Positions 26,574 through 36,041 are shown, counted from the stretch's first letter. The stretch is DNA of 64,000 nt from DASXKD01 sp963734725 (GCA_963734725.1 CAVTIX010000011.1:62001-126000), one strand, 5' to 3'. A program made the numbers and translations. The notes: generated by a model from the letters alone, not told the origin.

Positions 26574-29500
26574 CCGAGACCCAGGCACCGGTCGCCCAGC
26601 GGGACAGCCCGTACTTCGGGCTCGACTACTACGACGAGCAGTTCGGCGCATGGTTCTTCGGCCGCGAGTCCGACGGCAGCAAGATCATCACCAACCTGCG
26701 CGCCGCCCGGCTGACGCTGCTGCACTCCGAGAGCGGAGTGGGCAAGACGTCGCTGCTCCGGGCCGGGGTCGCGGGGCGGCTGCACCGGCTCGCGGACGAC
26801 ATGTTCGCGAAGGGCCGACCCGTTCGGTCCATCCCGGTCGTGTTCAGCTCGTGGAAGGACGACCCCACCACGGAGCTGGCCGCGGCAGTGGACGCGGCGG
26901 TCCGGCCGTACCTGGGGGACGGCGGGACGCCAACCCGGGCGGGCGGCCCGCTGGACACGGCCGTCGAGGCCGCGGCGGACACGGTGAACGCCGGCCTGCT
27001 CATCATGCTGGACCAGTTCGAGGAGTACTTCCTCTACCGGTCCCGCGAGCCCGTGCTCGAGCGGTTCGCCGACGAGCTGGCGCGCTGCGTCAACCGGACC
27101 GATCTGCGTGCCAACTTCGTGATCGCGATCCGCGAGGACGCCTACGCCGAGCTCGGCGACCTGTTCAAGGGGCGCATTACCAACGTCTACGGCAACTTCC
27201 TGCACATCGACTACCTCGATCGCGTGTCGGCGGAGAAGGCGATCCGGGGACCGGTCGAGGTCTACAACAGACAGCCCGGAGTTACCCAGCCGGTTACGGT
27301 GCAGGACGAGCTCGTCGAGGCGGTGCTGGACGAGGTCCGGGCCTGGGACGAGCCCGCCGCGGCCGGCCACGGCGGCCGGGACCGGATCGCCACGCCGCTC
27401 CTGCAACTGGTAATGCAGCGGGTGTGGGACACCGAACGGGCCGAGGGTTCTGCCGAACTGCGCCTGTCCACGCTGCAGCGGCTGCGCGGGGTCACGATGA
27501 TCGTCAACGATCACCTGGGGAAGGCACTCGGCTCGCTGAACGGCGGCCAGCGCGAAGCGGCCATCGACATGTTCGACCACCTCGTGACGCCCTCCGGGGG
27601 CAAGATCGCCGAATCGGTTTCCGACCTGGCCAAGCGGACCGGGCACGCCGAGGAGCAGGTTGACGGGATACTGCGGAAGCTCGACGACGAGAGGATCCTG
27701 CGGCCCGTTCCGGCCGCGCCCGGGCAGGATCCCGTCCGGTCCCGGCGCTACGAGATCTTCCACGACGTGCTCGCCTCGCCGATCAACCGGGCGATCGCGG
27801 CCCGCGAGGAACAGCGCCGGGTGCGCCGGGTCCGGCGGCTGGCCGTCCTGGCCGTGGCCCTGCTGGTCATCGTGTCGGCCGTGGCGGCGGTGTTCGCCTA
27901 CCTGCTGAACAGCGCGAACACCCAGAAGCTGACGGCGGAATCGCGCGAACTGGCCGCCAATGCCTACCTGAACGTGGCCCGCGATCCGGAGCTCAGCACG
28001 TCGCTGGCGCTGCAGGCGCTGCAGCTGCGCTCCACCAGCCAGGCCGAGGACGCCCTGCGGGCCGCGCTCCCCGGCCTGCAGGTACTGCGGACCTTCCACG
28101 AAAGGTCCCCGGTCGCGGCCGCGGCGTTCGATCCTGCCGACCCTAACAAGGTGGTCAGCGCCGATAGTACCGGCGTCGCCTGGATCTCGGATGTCAGGAC
28201 GGGGCGGCGTCTGAAGCGTCTTTCGTACGGTAGTTACACCACGACGGGGCGAGCCTCCGCGGTGGCCTACAACCCAGCCGGAACACGGGTAGCGGTGGGC
28301 TACCAAGACAGTCCTATCGTCGTCATATTCGACACGCACACCGGACGAATATATAAAAAAACGGCCAACGTCATCGGAAGCGTCAGCGATCTCGAATTCG
28401 TCGGGAACACGGGCAAGCTCGCGATCGCGGGAGGTGACCTTGCCTTGTGGCAGTATGACACCGCGACTTGCTGTGACCACCTCCACCTACACCTACCTGA
28501 TCAAGGGGGATTCGCACTCACCGCCAACCCACATAACCCCACCGAATTCGCCGCAGCCACGTCCGACGGCCTTTTCATCCTGACCATAGATCACTCAGGC
28601 AAGCCGCATAAGGTGCTACTGAGCAGTCAAGGTTTTACTCCCGCCCAGTTCAGCCCCGACGGCAGCGAGGTAGTCGCTATTAATAGCGAGGACGACGTAG
28701 TCATATACCGCGTCGCCACCCGCAAGGTCGTAGCGACCTTCTCCGCATACGGGACGGCGGCCCTAGACGCCGCATTCAGCCCGGACGGACGGCAGATCGT
28801 GGCTGGATACCAGGACGGAACGGCGCGCGTCTGGGACATCGCCAGCAAGCTTCAGTTGACCCTGCTGGCCGGCCACACCGGCTGGATCAACTCGGTCCAG
28901 TTCAGTCCCGACGGCCGGGAGATAACGACGGCCAGCCAGGACGGCACCATCCGGGTCTGGTACGCGGAGCCGCGCGAGCTGCGGACAGAATTCGCCGTCC
29001 CGGGCACCGGCGGATTGAGCCCTCTCGGTCAAGTCGCGTACGTCTCCGACCGGATCATCACCGCCGACTACTTCGGAGATGTCTTCGTGTACTCGGCCAG
29101 CGGCAAACGACAGACCACTATCAAGGCGGGCTCCGACGGTGCGCTGGGGAGCTGGAACCGGGCCGGCACGAAGATCATGGTAGTGGCCAATCACGGAGCG
29201 CAATCTCTGAACGTGGGAGAATTGTGGCACGCCACCGGTTCGGGCTTTACCCTGCAGCGCATCTTCAGCCATTCTAATACTGGTGTTGACAAAGCCTTCA
29301 TAAGCCCGGACGGATCCCGTGTGGCGATCGTAGTTGACGCCAATTCACACAATTCTTTCAATTCCTTCACTAACAAAGCACTTATCATAGAGGTACGAAA
29401 TACGGATACGGGAAGGCTGGTGCGAACGCTCCGCGCGGTTAAATCCATCCAGGCGGTCGCGTTCAATCCGAACGGCCGGCAGATCGTCGGCATTGACGCG

Positions 29501-30019
29501 GTCGGCCAGATAGAAGCCTGGAACGGCACGGCCACCCATCCTCGGGTGCTGGGCAGCCCTGGCTCGAGTTACTTCACGGTCAGCTTCAACCAGAGCGGCA
29601 GCGAGTTCGTCGTCGCTTCCGATGGCGGAGCGATCTCTGTGCGGAACGCGCGCGATGGCCGCGCGGTGACCTCGATCAATGCGTGCTCGGCACCCGACGA
29701 CGCCGTGTTCAGCCCGGACGGCAGCAAGCTCGTCGTCGCCTGCGGCGACGGTACCGTGCGGGTCTTCGACGCTGGCAGCGGCCGGCCGCTGACGGTGATA
29801 CAGGCCACCAGCGCGGGAGCCGTCACCGACGCCGGGTTCAGCCCGGACGGCACGAGCATCGCCGCGGTCGTCAACGCGAACACCGGAGAAATCCAGATCT
29901 GGAACGCCGAGCTCGCGACCTCGTCGCTGCCGGCGCTCGAGCGCATCGCCAGACAGCGGGTCGGGGATAAGCCCACCGCGGCCCAGCAGCAGCAGTACCT
30001 GAGCGGCGCCAGCGGCTGA
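26570..30019 (+). CDS. nSTAND ATPase with WD40 repeats
   Basis: An 1149-residue STAND-class NTPase. Residues 20-420 are the nSTAND1-type ATPase: FGRESDGSKIITNLR, HSESGVGKTSLLRAG (Walker A, Lys 59) and LLIMLDQFEEYF (Walker B, Asp 148), then a winged-helix region. A single transmembrane helix (LAVLAVALLVIVSAVAAVFA, about 424-446) precedes a helical linker and one or two WD40 propellers from about residue 500 to the end (units such as FSPDGRQIVAGYQDGTARVW). STAND-WD40 proteins sense ligands through the repeats and activate by oligomerising. The ATGA overlap with the TIR-SIR2 gene makes this the likely sensor of the operon. Confidence 0.92.
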   Translation: MTETQAPVAQRDSPYFGLDYYDEQFGAWFFGRESDGSKIITNLRAARLTLLHSESGVGKTSLLRAGVAGRLHRLADDMFAKGRPVRSIPVVFSSWKDDPTTELAAAVDAAVRPYLGDGGTPTRAGGPLDTAVEAAADTVNAGLLIMLDQFEEYFLYRSREPVLERFADELARCVNRTDLRANFVIAIREDAYAELGDLFKGRITNVYGNFLHIDYLDRVSAEKAIRGPVEVYNRQPGVTQPVTVQDELVEAVLDEVRAWDEPAAAGHGGRDRIATPLLQLVMQRVWDTERAEGSAELRLSTLQRLRGVTMIVNDHLGKALGSLNGGQREAAIDMFDHLVTPSGGKIAESVSDLAKRTGHAEEQVDGILRKLDDERILRPVPAAPGQDPVRSRRYEIFHDVLASPINRAIAAREEQRRVRRVRRLAVLAVALLVIVSAVAAVFAYLLNSANTQKLTAESRELAANAYLNVARDPELSTSLALQALQLRSTSQAEDALRAALPGLQVLRTFHERSPVAAAAFDPADPNKVVSADSTGVAWISDVRTGRRLKRLSYGSYTTTGRASAVAYNPAGTRVAVGYQDSPIVVIFDTHTGRIYKKTANVIGSVSDLEFVGNTGKLAIAGGDLALWQYDTATCCDHLHLHLPDQGGFALTANPHNPTEFAAATSDGLFILTIDHSGKPHKVLLSSQGFTPAQFSPDGSEVVAINSEDDVVIYRVATRKVVATFSAYGTAALDAAFSPDGRQIVAGYQDGTARVWDIASKLQLTLLAGHTGWINSVQFSPDGREITTASQDGTIRVWYAEPRELRTEFAVPGTGGLSPLGQVAYVSDRIITADYFGDVFVYSASGKRQTTIKAGSDGALGSWNRAGTKIMVVANHGAQSLNVGELWHATGSGFTLQRIFSHSNTGVDKAFISPDGSRVAIVVDANSHNSFNSFTNKALIIEVRNTDTGRLVRTLRAVKSIQAVAFNPNGRQIVGIDAVGQIEAWNGTATHPRVLGSPGSSYFTVSFNQSGSEFVVASDGGAISVRNARDGRAVTSINACSAPDDAVFSPDGSKLVVACGDGTVRVFDAGSGRPLTVIQATSAGAVTDAGFSPDGTSIAAVVNANTGEIQIWNAELATSSLPALERIARQRVGDKPTAAQQQQYLSGASG

Positions 30020-30141
30020 GGCGCTGGCGGGCGGCTGGACCGTGCCGCTCGTGCTACTGCTCGTCCTGCTGGTACCGCAGACCGTCCGGGCTGGGCGCGG
30101 CCAGCAACCGGTACGCCGTGCCGTAGCGGCGCAACGGGTGC

Positions 30142-30228
30142 TCAGCTGGCCGTGAGCTTCTGGATCGCGAGAGCGTAGCGGATGAGGTCGCCGAACCGGG
30201 CGATCCCCGCCGCTTCCTCTTCCGTCAT
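30142..30228 (-). CDS. Possible 28-residue protein or gene tail
   Basis: MTEEEAAGIARFGDLIRYAL and a short tail, ending at 30142. It looks coding but may be the end of a longer lost gene. No ribosome binding site is obvious. Confidence 0.3.
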   Translation of the reverse strand: MTEEEAAGIARFGDLIRYALAIQKLTAS

Positions 30229-30492
30229 GGGCCGGAGGTTGCGCGCGGCGCTCGGGCACTCCAGGCTCCCTGCACGTGCGGCTACGGTGGGAAAGAAGGA
30301 GATGTCATATCGGAAGCGAGCGAGATCTCGTGGCCAGGATCCGGGAGGCGCGCCGCAGGCTGGCGGCCGACGGCCCGCCGCGGGTCCGCTCCGGCGGTGA
30401 CTTTGAGCGCGTCTCCGTACCCGTTCCAACACCCCTATCCCGTCCGCCTCTCCTGCATCTGGACTCGCCGCCAGCGGGACGATTCCTGGATT

Positions 30493-30577
30493 TAGCGTGG
30501 AGGATCGGGGTTATGCGGAGGATTTAAGTACCCCAGGGGGTACCGGATGCTCCACGTAGGCCATATCCTCCACGCTA
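30493..30577. repeat. Nested inverted repeat
   Basis: TAGCGTGGAGGAT at 30493-30505 is perfectly inverted at 30565-30577. At the centre lies a second palindrome, GTACCCCAGGGGGTAC (about 30528-30543). The structure could form a cruciform or a long RNA hairpin. Confidence 0.7.
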
Positions 30578-30701
30578 TTTCGCGGCCTGCCGGAACGGGG
30601 AAGCAGGCGGGGCCGACCACTGATACGTATCCAGCAGCGGCACTGAGCCGCCCGGCGAGTCAGGCGAGCGGTCATCGCGAGGCGCATGCTGGCCCTGGCG
30701 G

Positions 30702-31092
30702 TCAGTCCAGGCCGGTCAGGGTGGAGGTGCTCGTCACGCAGAACTCGTTTCCTTCCGGATCACGCATCACCGTCCACGTGTCCGGATTGTCGAAGGCCGC
30801 GGGATCCTGCCGCACCTCAACCAGTTCGGCTCCGGCCTCGACTAGCCGTGCGACCTCAGCCTCCATCGAGCCTGACGTCACCACGTCCAGGCGCAGCCGG
30901 TTCTTGCCCACCTTGGGCTCCGGAACCTTCATGAAGTACAGCGTTCCGCCGGGCACCAGCGGGGTCGCTGACCAAGAACTCATCGGGATTGCGCTGGCTG
31001 ACCTGGTACGCCAGCGCGTGCGCCACCATTCGGCCTGGCGACGCGGGTCGCGCAATCAACAATGACAGCCAGCAACGACAACGGCGCCGTGA
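30702..31092 (-). pseudogene. VOC/glyoxalase-like protein, three frameshifts
   Basis: A glyoxalase-fold (VOC) protein can be rebuilt by switching frames: SLLAVIVDCA, then DPRRQAEWWRT, then ALAYQVSQRNPDEFLVSDPA, then GGTLYFMKVPEPKVGKNRLR to the stop at 30702. The last frame is long and ends VMRDPEGNEFCVTSTS, the usual VOC C-terminus. Three shifts within about 150 bases indicate decay or local sequence error. Confidence 0.75.
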
Positions 31093-31196
31093 CCACCCCC
31101 AGCCCCCGACAACCAGATCCTCCCCGCCAAGATTACCGGCGTATGCGCTGATCAGCCAGGAGAGCTCATGGCTGGCCGGACGAGGTCCATTCGGGG

Positions 31197-31572
31197 GTGG
31201 CAGGACCTTTACCGTGGCCCGCCACAGGGCGGCGGTACTTCAGGATCGCCGCTCAGCTCATCAACCACCCGCGGTTCATGGCCGATGCCCGGGAAGCCAT
31301 CACGATCAACACCAGTATTACCCGCTGCGCCGCGTATATCCTGCCCAGCCTGGACCACCTCCCGGCGCCGATAGCCGCCGAGCGGACCAGTCAGGTGACC
31401 GGTTTCATCATCCGGGCCCGCAGCGACCAGTCCCGCCTGATGGAGAGCGACCCGCCGGCCAGGCCGGTCCTGTCCGTTCGACGACTTCACCGTGAACCTG
31501 GTGGACACCATCCTGGCCATTCTCCAGGCGCCGACCAGCGTCGCGACCGGTCCGGCCGCAACCGAGGGATGA
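31197..31572 (+). pseudogene. TetR-type regulator, C-terminal domain only
   Basis: Reads YFRIAAQLINHPRFMADARE and SITRCAAYILPSLDHLPAP, then after a frameshift near 31475 FDDFTVNLVDTILAILQAPT to a TGA at 31570. This resembles the ligand-binding C-terminus of a TetR-family repressor. The N-terminal helix-turn-helix is absent. Confidence 0.5.
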
Positions 31573-31696
31573 CAACACCGGGTCGGAAACACCGAAAAGA
31601 GCTTCCCGGCATGTTCTTTTCCGCACCACTGTATTTATCGTAGTTCTGTCGGCTCCGGTTGGGAGGACGGACCGGCCACGAGATATCTGGTGGGGG

Positions 31697-32065
31697 TTGA
31701 GCTTGACTAGGGAACTGCAGCCGGATGATCCGCAGACGATTGGGCCGTACCGGCTGGTAGGACAGCTGGGCCAGGGTGGCATGGGGCGGGTGTTCCTGGG
31801 TGTCTCCCCGGGCGGGCGGCCGGTGGCAGTGAAGGCCATCCGGGCTGAGGTGGCCGCGGATCCGGAGTTCCGGGCCCGGTTCGGCCGGGAGGTCGCGGCG
31901 GCGCGGCGGGTGAGCGGGGTGTTCACCGCCCAGGTGGTGGACGCGGACGTGGACGGCCCGGTGGTCGCCCGCGGCTGCCTCGGCTGGCCCGTGCACTCGC
32001 CCGCGAAAGACAACCTCAACACACCGGACCGACAGATCGCAGCAAACAGTGCGGAGGGTATATGA
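31697..32065 (+). pseudogene. Truncated Ser/Thr kinase, N-lobe only
   Basis: Starting with TTG 31697, it reads GPYRLVGQLGQGGMGRVFLG (glycine loop), PVAVKAIRAEVA (Lys) and FGREVAAARRVSGVFTAQVV. It then departs from the kinase fold after DGPVVA (about 31970) and ends in unrelated residues. The catalytic loop is missing, so it cannot be an active kinase. Confidence 0.75.
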
Positions 32066-32313
32066 GCGGGTCGGATCTTCCCGCCGACGGCCGCACACGC
32101 GACGCAGAGCATGCCCACGGCCCCTCGGACGTGCCATCGGCCGAGCGCATCATCCCGGTGGGGCGGCAGATCGCACGCCGAGGAGCAGAGCATCGCGGAG
32201 TCCTGGACATGCCATCCGATGACGTGTACGCCACCCGGGTGTGGTTCGGCCGATCGAACGGCAGGCTAGTGCTCCATCTAGGCGACCTGGACGAGTCGGC
32301 CTTGGAGGAATGA
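32062..32313 (+). CDS. Small protein convergent with the ATP-grasp gene
   Basis: An 83-residue protein with a good ribosome binding site (GCGGAGGGTAT before ATG 32062). The N-terminal half is polar; the C-terminal half reads DDVYATRVWFGRSNGRLVLH and ends LGDLDESALEE. The VWxGR segment resembles HVWIGRARLTGG in the 69-residue protein next to the ATP-grasp ligase. It ends 8 bases from the convergent ligase gene, so a link to that locus is plausible but unproven. Confidence 0.6.
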   Translation: MSGSDLPADGRTRDAEHAHGPSDVPSAERIIPVGRQIARRGAEHRGVLDMPSDDVYATRVWFGRSNGRLVLHLGDLDESALEE

Positions 32314-32320
32314 CAGGGCT

Positions 32321-33292
32321 TCAGGGTCTGCGCTGGGTTCCTGCGAGTAGGTCGCACATGGTCTTCGTCAACGGGACCCCGGTAATCTCCTCCAGCCAGT
32401 ACCACTGACCGTTCGGGTTGATCTCCAGAAACAGGTATCGCCCGTCGGGCGCGAGGATCAGGTCGATGGCCCCGAACATGAGACCGAGACGACTCACCAA
32501 GTCAATGCACTGTGTGCCCACGCGCTGAGGGAGAGTGAGCACACGGTGGGGAAGGTCGTAGACCTCGGCCCGACGGAAGTCGACCCGCGATTCTCGGAGC
32601 TGAGTCGAATCAATACCTACGGCAAAGCACGCGCTACCGATGACCGTGACCCGGATATCCATTCTTTTCGGGACGTACTCCTGAAGGAAGGTGGGTCCGA
32701 ACCTGACGGTGTCGATCAGCTTTAGGTCATGGCCCGTGATCAGATGCGTGTATAGAAATCCAAGGTGGTTAGGGTACGCTATGGCGGGCTCGGCAAGAGC
32801 TTTCACGACGGCTCCGTCAGCGCAGGCCACGATGAAGCGCCGGGCGCGGTTGACGTCATTCGTGACGGTGAAGCGGGGCACCTCGAAACCAAGGTCGATG
32901 GCGCACCCGAGTTGAACGACCTTGAGACTCGACTGCCTGATCGCGGCGGGATCACTGACCCAGAGTCCAGGCGTGCTCGCCCACATTGCTCGGAACAGGT
33001 GCTGACATTCCAGGCGGATCCACTTCTCCTCCCCGGCCAGCAGTCGATCCGAGAGAACGAAGTCACCAGGACGGCGATACCAGACGCTCTCGACCCGATC
33101 GAGGTCCAGGTCGTGCTCTTCCCACCGGAGCGTGGCTCGCACACCTCTGTGGGTGCTCTCCAGAGTTACCTCCGAACGTCCGGGGAAGACTGCCGGGTCG
33201 AAAACCTCGACCTCATGACCTCGCCGTGTCAGCTCGCTGACGACCGGGGCGACATGGCCGTCCTGCGTGCAGTCGGACACGACGAGGATCAT
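32321..33292 (-). CDS. ATP-grasp peptide ligase (graspetide-type, MvdD/RimK-like)
   Basis: A 323-residue ATP-grasp enzyme. MILVVSDCTQDGHVAPVVSE begins the pre-ATP-grasp domain; the ATP-grasp fold includes PTFLQEYVPKRMDIRVTVIG and the metal-binding end FGAIDLILAPDGRYLFLEIN followed by PNGQWYWLEE. This combination is typical of ligases that form ester or amide side-chain crosslinks in ribosomal peptides (graspetides). Its start codon overlaps the stop of the 69-residue gene (33289-33292), so the two are translationally coupled. Substrate residues cannot be assigned from the sequence alone. Confidence 0.85.
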   Translation of the reverse strand: MILVVSDCTQDGHVAPVVSELTRRGHEVEVFDPAVFPGRSEVTLESTHRGVRATLRWEEHDLDLDRVESVWYRRPGDFVLSDRLLAGEEKWIRLECQHLFRAMWASTPGLWVSDPAAIRQSSLKVVQLGCAIDLGFEVPRFTVTNDVNRARRFIVACADGAVVKALAEPAIAYPNHLGFLYTHLITGHDLKLIDTVRFGPTFLQEYVPKRMDIRVTVIGSACFAVGIDSTQLRESRVDFRRAEVYDLPHRVLTLPQRVGTQCIDLVSRLGLMFGAIDLILAPDGRYLFLEINPNGQWYWLEEITGVPLTKTMCDLLAGTQRRP

Positions 33293-33498
33293 CGGACGAC
33301 TCCCAGATCCGAGAACTGCAGGTCCTGGCCGCCCGACGTGGTCGACAGGCCACCAGTCAGGCGTGCCCGTCCTATCCAGACATGGAACTCGTCGTCATCG
33401 AGTCCGTCCTCGTCGTCGAGGTTGGTCCAGTCGGTGGCAACTCGGATCGTGAAAGGTACCGGTCGGTCATTCGTCTCCGGCGGATCAGATCTGCCCAT
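33289..33498 (-). CDS. Candidate RiPP precursor or partner, 69 residues
   Basis: MGRSDPPETNDRPVPFTIRV, then an acidic stretch NLDDEDGLDDDEFHVWIGRA and a Ser/Thr/Gly-rich end LTGGLSTTSGGQDLQFSD. The close run of Asp/Glu and Ser/Thr residues is what ATP-grasp ligases crosslink, and the gene overlaps the ligase by 4 bases. It may be a precursor or an accessory protein; no family match is known to me. Confidence 0.6.
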   Translation of the reverse strand: MGRSDPPETNDRPVPFTIRVATDWTNLDDEDGLDDDEFHVWIGRARLTGGLSTTSGGQDLQFSDLGVVR

Positions 33499-33564
33499 TG
33501 CGGATACTTCTCGGCGCCACCACGTGGACTCGGATCCCGTCCCCCTGCATCAGAGCTCCGTCAT

Positions 33565-33804
33565 TCAGGCTGTGTCGCGGCAGTGATGGTCACCGCCTCG
33601 TGTGTAATTACATTTCGTGCCCCGCACTACTGCTACTTCTCTCGGCACGCCTCGGCCTGGAGCCAAGGCGAAGGCCAAGCCGTCCATGGCTGCCCCCACG
33701 AAGTTGTCCGGGACGATCAGAGCGTGGGTCTCCTCTTCCTCTTGCTCCGACGTGTGCGAAGGTTCCTGATCCACAGCCGCCTCCCTCGGATTGAGATCCA
33801 TCAC
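33565..33804 (-). CDS. Candidate graspetide precursor, 79 residues
   Basis: First gene of the minus-strand unit (then 33498 and the ligase). It reads MMDLNPREAAVDQEPSHTSE with the acidic EQEEEETHALIVPDNFVG and a basic, Cys-containing end, VRGTKCNYTRGGDHHCRDTA. Length and position fit a leader-core peptide. Evidence against is the absence of a recognised core repeat or strong ribosome binding site. Confidence 0.5.
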   Translation of the reverse strand: MMDLNPREAAVDQEPSHTSEQEEEETHALIVPDNFVGAAMDGLAFALAPGRGVPREVAVVRGTKCNYTRGGDHHCRDTA

Positions 33805-33958
33805 GGAACACTATGAGCGCGGATCACCCAGGTGTCCATAGACTCGGCCAAAGATCTGCGGGACACGCCCCAGTTAGGACGCGGCAGGAAAAGGCCGAGA
33901 AACCGGCGGCGCGGGGGCCGCGCCGATGTAACCGCGGAGACACCCGTGACCACGGCGC

Positions 33959-34258
33959 TCACGGCAGAGTGAATGGGGGCAGCAAGCCGCGCTGGACAAG
34001 AAGGCGGTTGATCTCATCCATAGTTTCCATCGCGGAGACAGCCAGCGTGGCGGACCCGATGGCCTGGGGCGCGAACCGTTCCTGCAGTGTGGCGATAATC
34101 AAGCCGTAGCTTCGATCACTGACATCCAGAAGGCGCTGTTCGAAGGGGCCTTCTCCTTCGCGCCAGGTGGCACGGAGGAAGTCTGTGGGGCTCAGTCCTG
34201 CCAGGGAGTCACGCAGAACGGCGACGGCAGAGGCATGCTTCGGGCCGTCGTCGACGAC
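33959..34258 (-). pseudogene. C-terminal fragment of an unknown protein
   Basis: About 99 coding-like residues, e.g. KHASAVAVLRDSLAGLSPTD and GLIIATLQERFAPQAIG, ending LLVQRGLLPPFTLP. It has no start of its own because the upstream sequence belongs to the recombinase remnant. I do not recognise the family. Confidence 0.4.
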
Positions 34259-34292
34259 CCGTCTTCCGCCCCTTCTGTGCGCGGCGTGATCA

Positions 34293-35260
34293 CTACACGC
34301 GCCAGTCGAATTCGACGCGCTGCCGCAGGACCGCCGGTTCCCGTTCCCGCGCAGGGCCGTGTTCTTGCTGTTGCCCGCGACGTTGGCGCTGGCGTCGGCG
34401 GGAAGCGGCTTGATCAGGACGCGGACCAGCACGGCGCGGATGGCGGCGCGGGGCGGCCGGTGCTCCACGAGTCCCACGCATCACGGACCCGCTCCGACGG
34501 GGCGATGTCGCCCATCACCGTGGCCGACCCGGCGAGCCGGTCATAGTCCCGCCGCGCGCCACCGATCTCATCCTCGGTGCGCTGCCGGATATCCAGCCAG
34601 TCGGCCCGGTCGATCACCCGGCCGGCATAGTCCCGGCGGGCCTCGTCCCGCCGGTCCTGGGCGTCCCTGATCTGCGCCAGCAGGTCCGCGCGGCGCGGCG
34701 CGTACTCGTCCTCACCCGCGCGCAGGCCTTCTTGCACGCGCGGGGACTCCAGCGCGTCCAGCACCGCGCCGGTCACGTACTCCTCCAGCAGGCCCGCCTT
34801 GATCGCCGTCCCGCCGCACCCGGCCGGGCCCTTCACGCACCCGTAGGAATCCGCGCGGTCACTCGCGTGCCGCCGGTAATGCAGCCCCCGGCTGCACTTG
34901 GCGCAGGTCGCGATGCCCGACAGCAGGTGCGCCGGGGCCCGCACCACGTGCCTGCGCCGCGCCGGGTCACCGAACAGCCTGACCAGCCGCTCATGGTGTC
35001 CACATCGATGATGGCCGGCCAGCCCGCGACCGGGTACGTGCGGCCCTGCCACTCCCGCAACCGGCCAGCCGGGGCGAGGTCAGCGTGCCCACGATCGAGG
35101 TCGGCCACCACTGCTTCGCGGCGACCGGCCTGATCCCCCGTGCGGTCCAGTCCCGCGCGATCGAGGCGACCGACTCCCCGTGCTTCAGCACCCGGGTGGC
35201 CGCGTCCCGGATCGCCGCGGCCTCGACCGGTGGGCTTGCGCCCGGCCTGCCCGCGTGTCG
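34293..35260 (-). pseudogene. Large serine recombinase remnant
   Basis: Fragments in three frames reconstruct the middle and end of a large serine recombinase. They include VEAAAIRDAATRVLKHGESV, LREWQGRTYPVAGWPAIIDV, the zinc ribbon GIATCAKCSRGLHYRRH with GCVKGPAGCGG, a coiled coil (RDAQDRRDEARRDYAGRVID) and the C-terminal VLRQRVEFDWRV. The N-terminal resolvase catalytic domain is missing, and at least three frameshifts are present. No activity is expected. Confidence 0.8.
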
Positions 35261-35268
35261 TCCATGAG

Positions 35269-36039
35269 TCAGGCATGACGCAAAATCACAGCGACCGCAT
35301 GCCGTGGCTTGCCCCGGCCTGCATGGCGAAACCGCGCCGAGCATCCAGTTCTGCGTCTCACGACTTCACGAACTGCACGCGCTCTCGCCGTGCAGATCGG
35401 CGGCTGAGCGCGCGGGCGAATCGGGGTGCCTGCTGCTTCCCGTGAGCGCTGATTGCCTCCCTCTGGCGACAGCGGGATCGCTGGAGCGCCGGGTGATGCC
35501 ACACCGGCGCGTATCCCGGCTCCTGGCAGGCGGCGGCGAAGTGTCCCTGCCGTAGGGCTGTGTACCAGTCCGGCCCGGGCCTGGGCGTGCTGCGCTCTCC
35601 GTGCCGGTGGGCCTGGGCCTGGTGGCGGGAGCCTGCAGGCTTCATGGCACACGACGGTCACCACGGCAACCGGGCGGCTACAGTCCTGGCTGCTCGCCAG
35701 GCGAGGCCTGGCCGTGGTGCCGCCCCAGTCCTCAGGGGTGAGGTCGGCGATCGCCTGAGTGAACGTCCAGTGGTGGCCGGCCAGGTCTTCGGCTGAGTAC
35801 TGCCGCTCGCCGTGCGGAAGCTCAACGAACCTCTCATGCAGCGGGCAGAGCAAATCCGCAATGGCGGCGAAAGCAAGGACGGCTTCTGACTCCACACCGC
35901 GTGCCCTAAGAACACGCATGCCTGGCCGGTGCGAGACCATCTCGGCGACCTGAGTCAGCAGCGCTGTCTTGCCGATCCCAGCCTCACCCACAACGAGAAC
36001 GGCCGCGCCGCCGCCTTCCACTAATTCAACCAGCCCATC
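35269..36039 (-). pseudogene. LuxR/AAA-type regulator fragment cut by IS630
   Basis: From 36039 the frame reads LDGLVELVEGGGAAVLVVGE, then AGIGKTALLTQVAEMVSH (Walker A) and GVESEAVLAFAAIADLLCPL, the N-terminal ATPase of LAL-type LuxR regulators. The IS630 element at 36042 interrupts it. After about 35790 similarity fades and the remainder (to 35269) looks random, with no HTH. Confidence 0.65.
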
Positions 36040-36041
36040 TA

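Larger units (their letters stand above)
30020..30701. other. Gene-poor interval after the nSTAND operon
   Basis: Contains a possible 28-codon minus-strand frame (30142-30228) and a nested inverted repeat (30493-30577), but no convincing gene. The first 120 bases read as a hydrophobic stretch (WTVPLVLLLVLLVPQTV) without its own start, perhaps a remnant. Confidence 0.5.

Noticed and set aside
26519..28486. A long minus-strand open frame (about 655 codons) opposite the nSTAND gene
   Set aside because: Composition is Arg/Gly/Val-rich shadow coding. The plus strand carries clear STAND and WD40 motifs in one frame.
31697..32065. A functional second kinase
   Set aside because: The catalytic loop, DFG and activation segment are absent.
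32321..33292. Glutathione synthetase or RimK assignment
   Set aside because: The pre-ATP-grasp start and coupled small acidic genes fit peptide-modifying ligases better than RimK or GshB.
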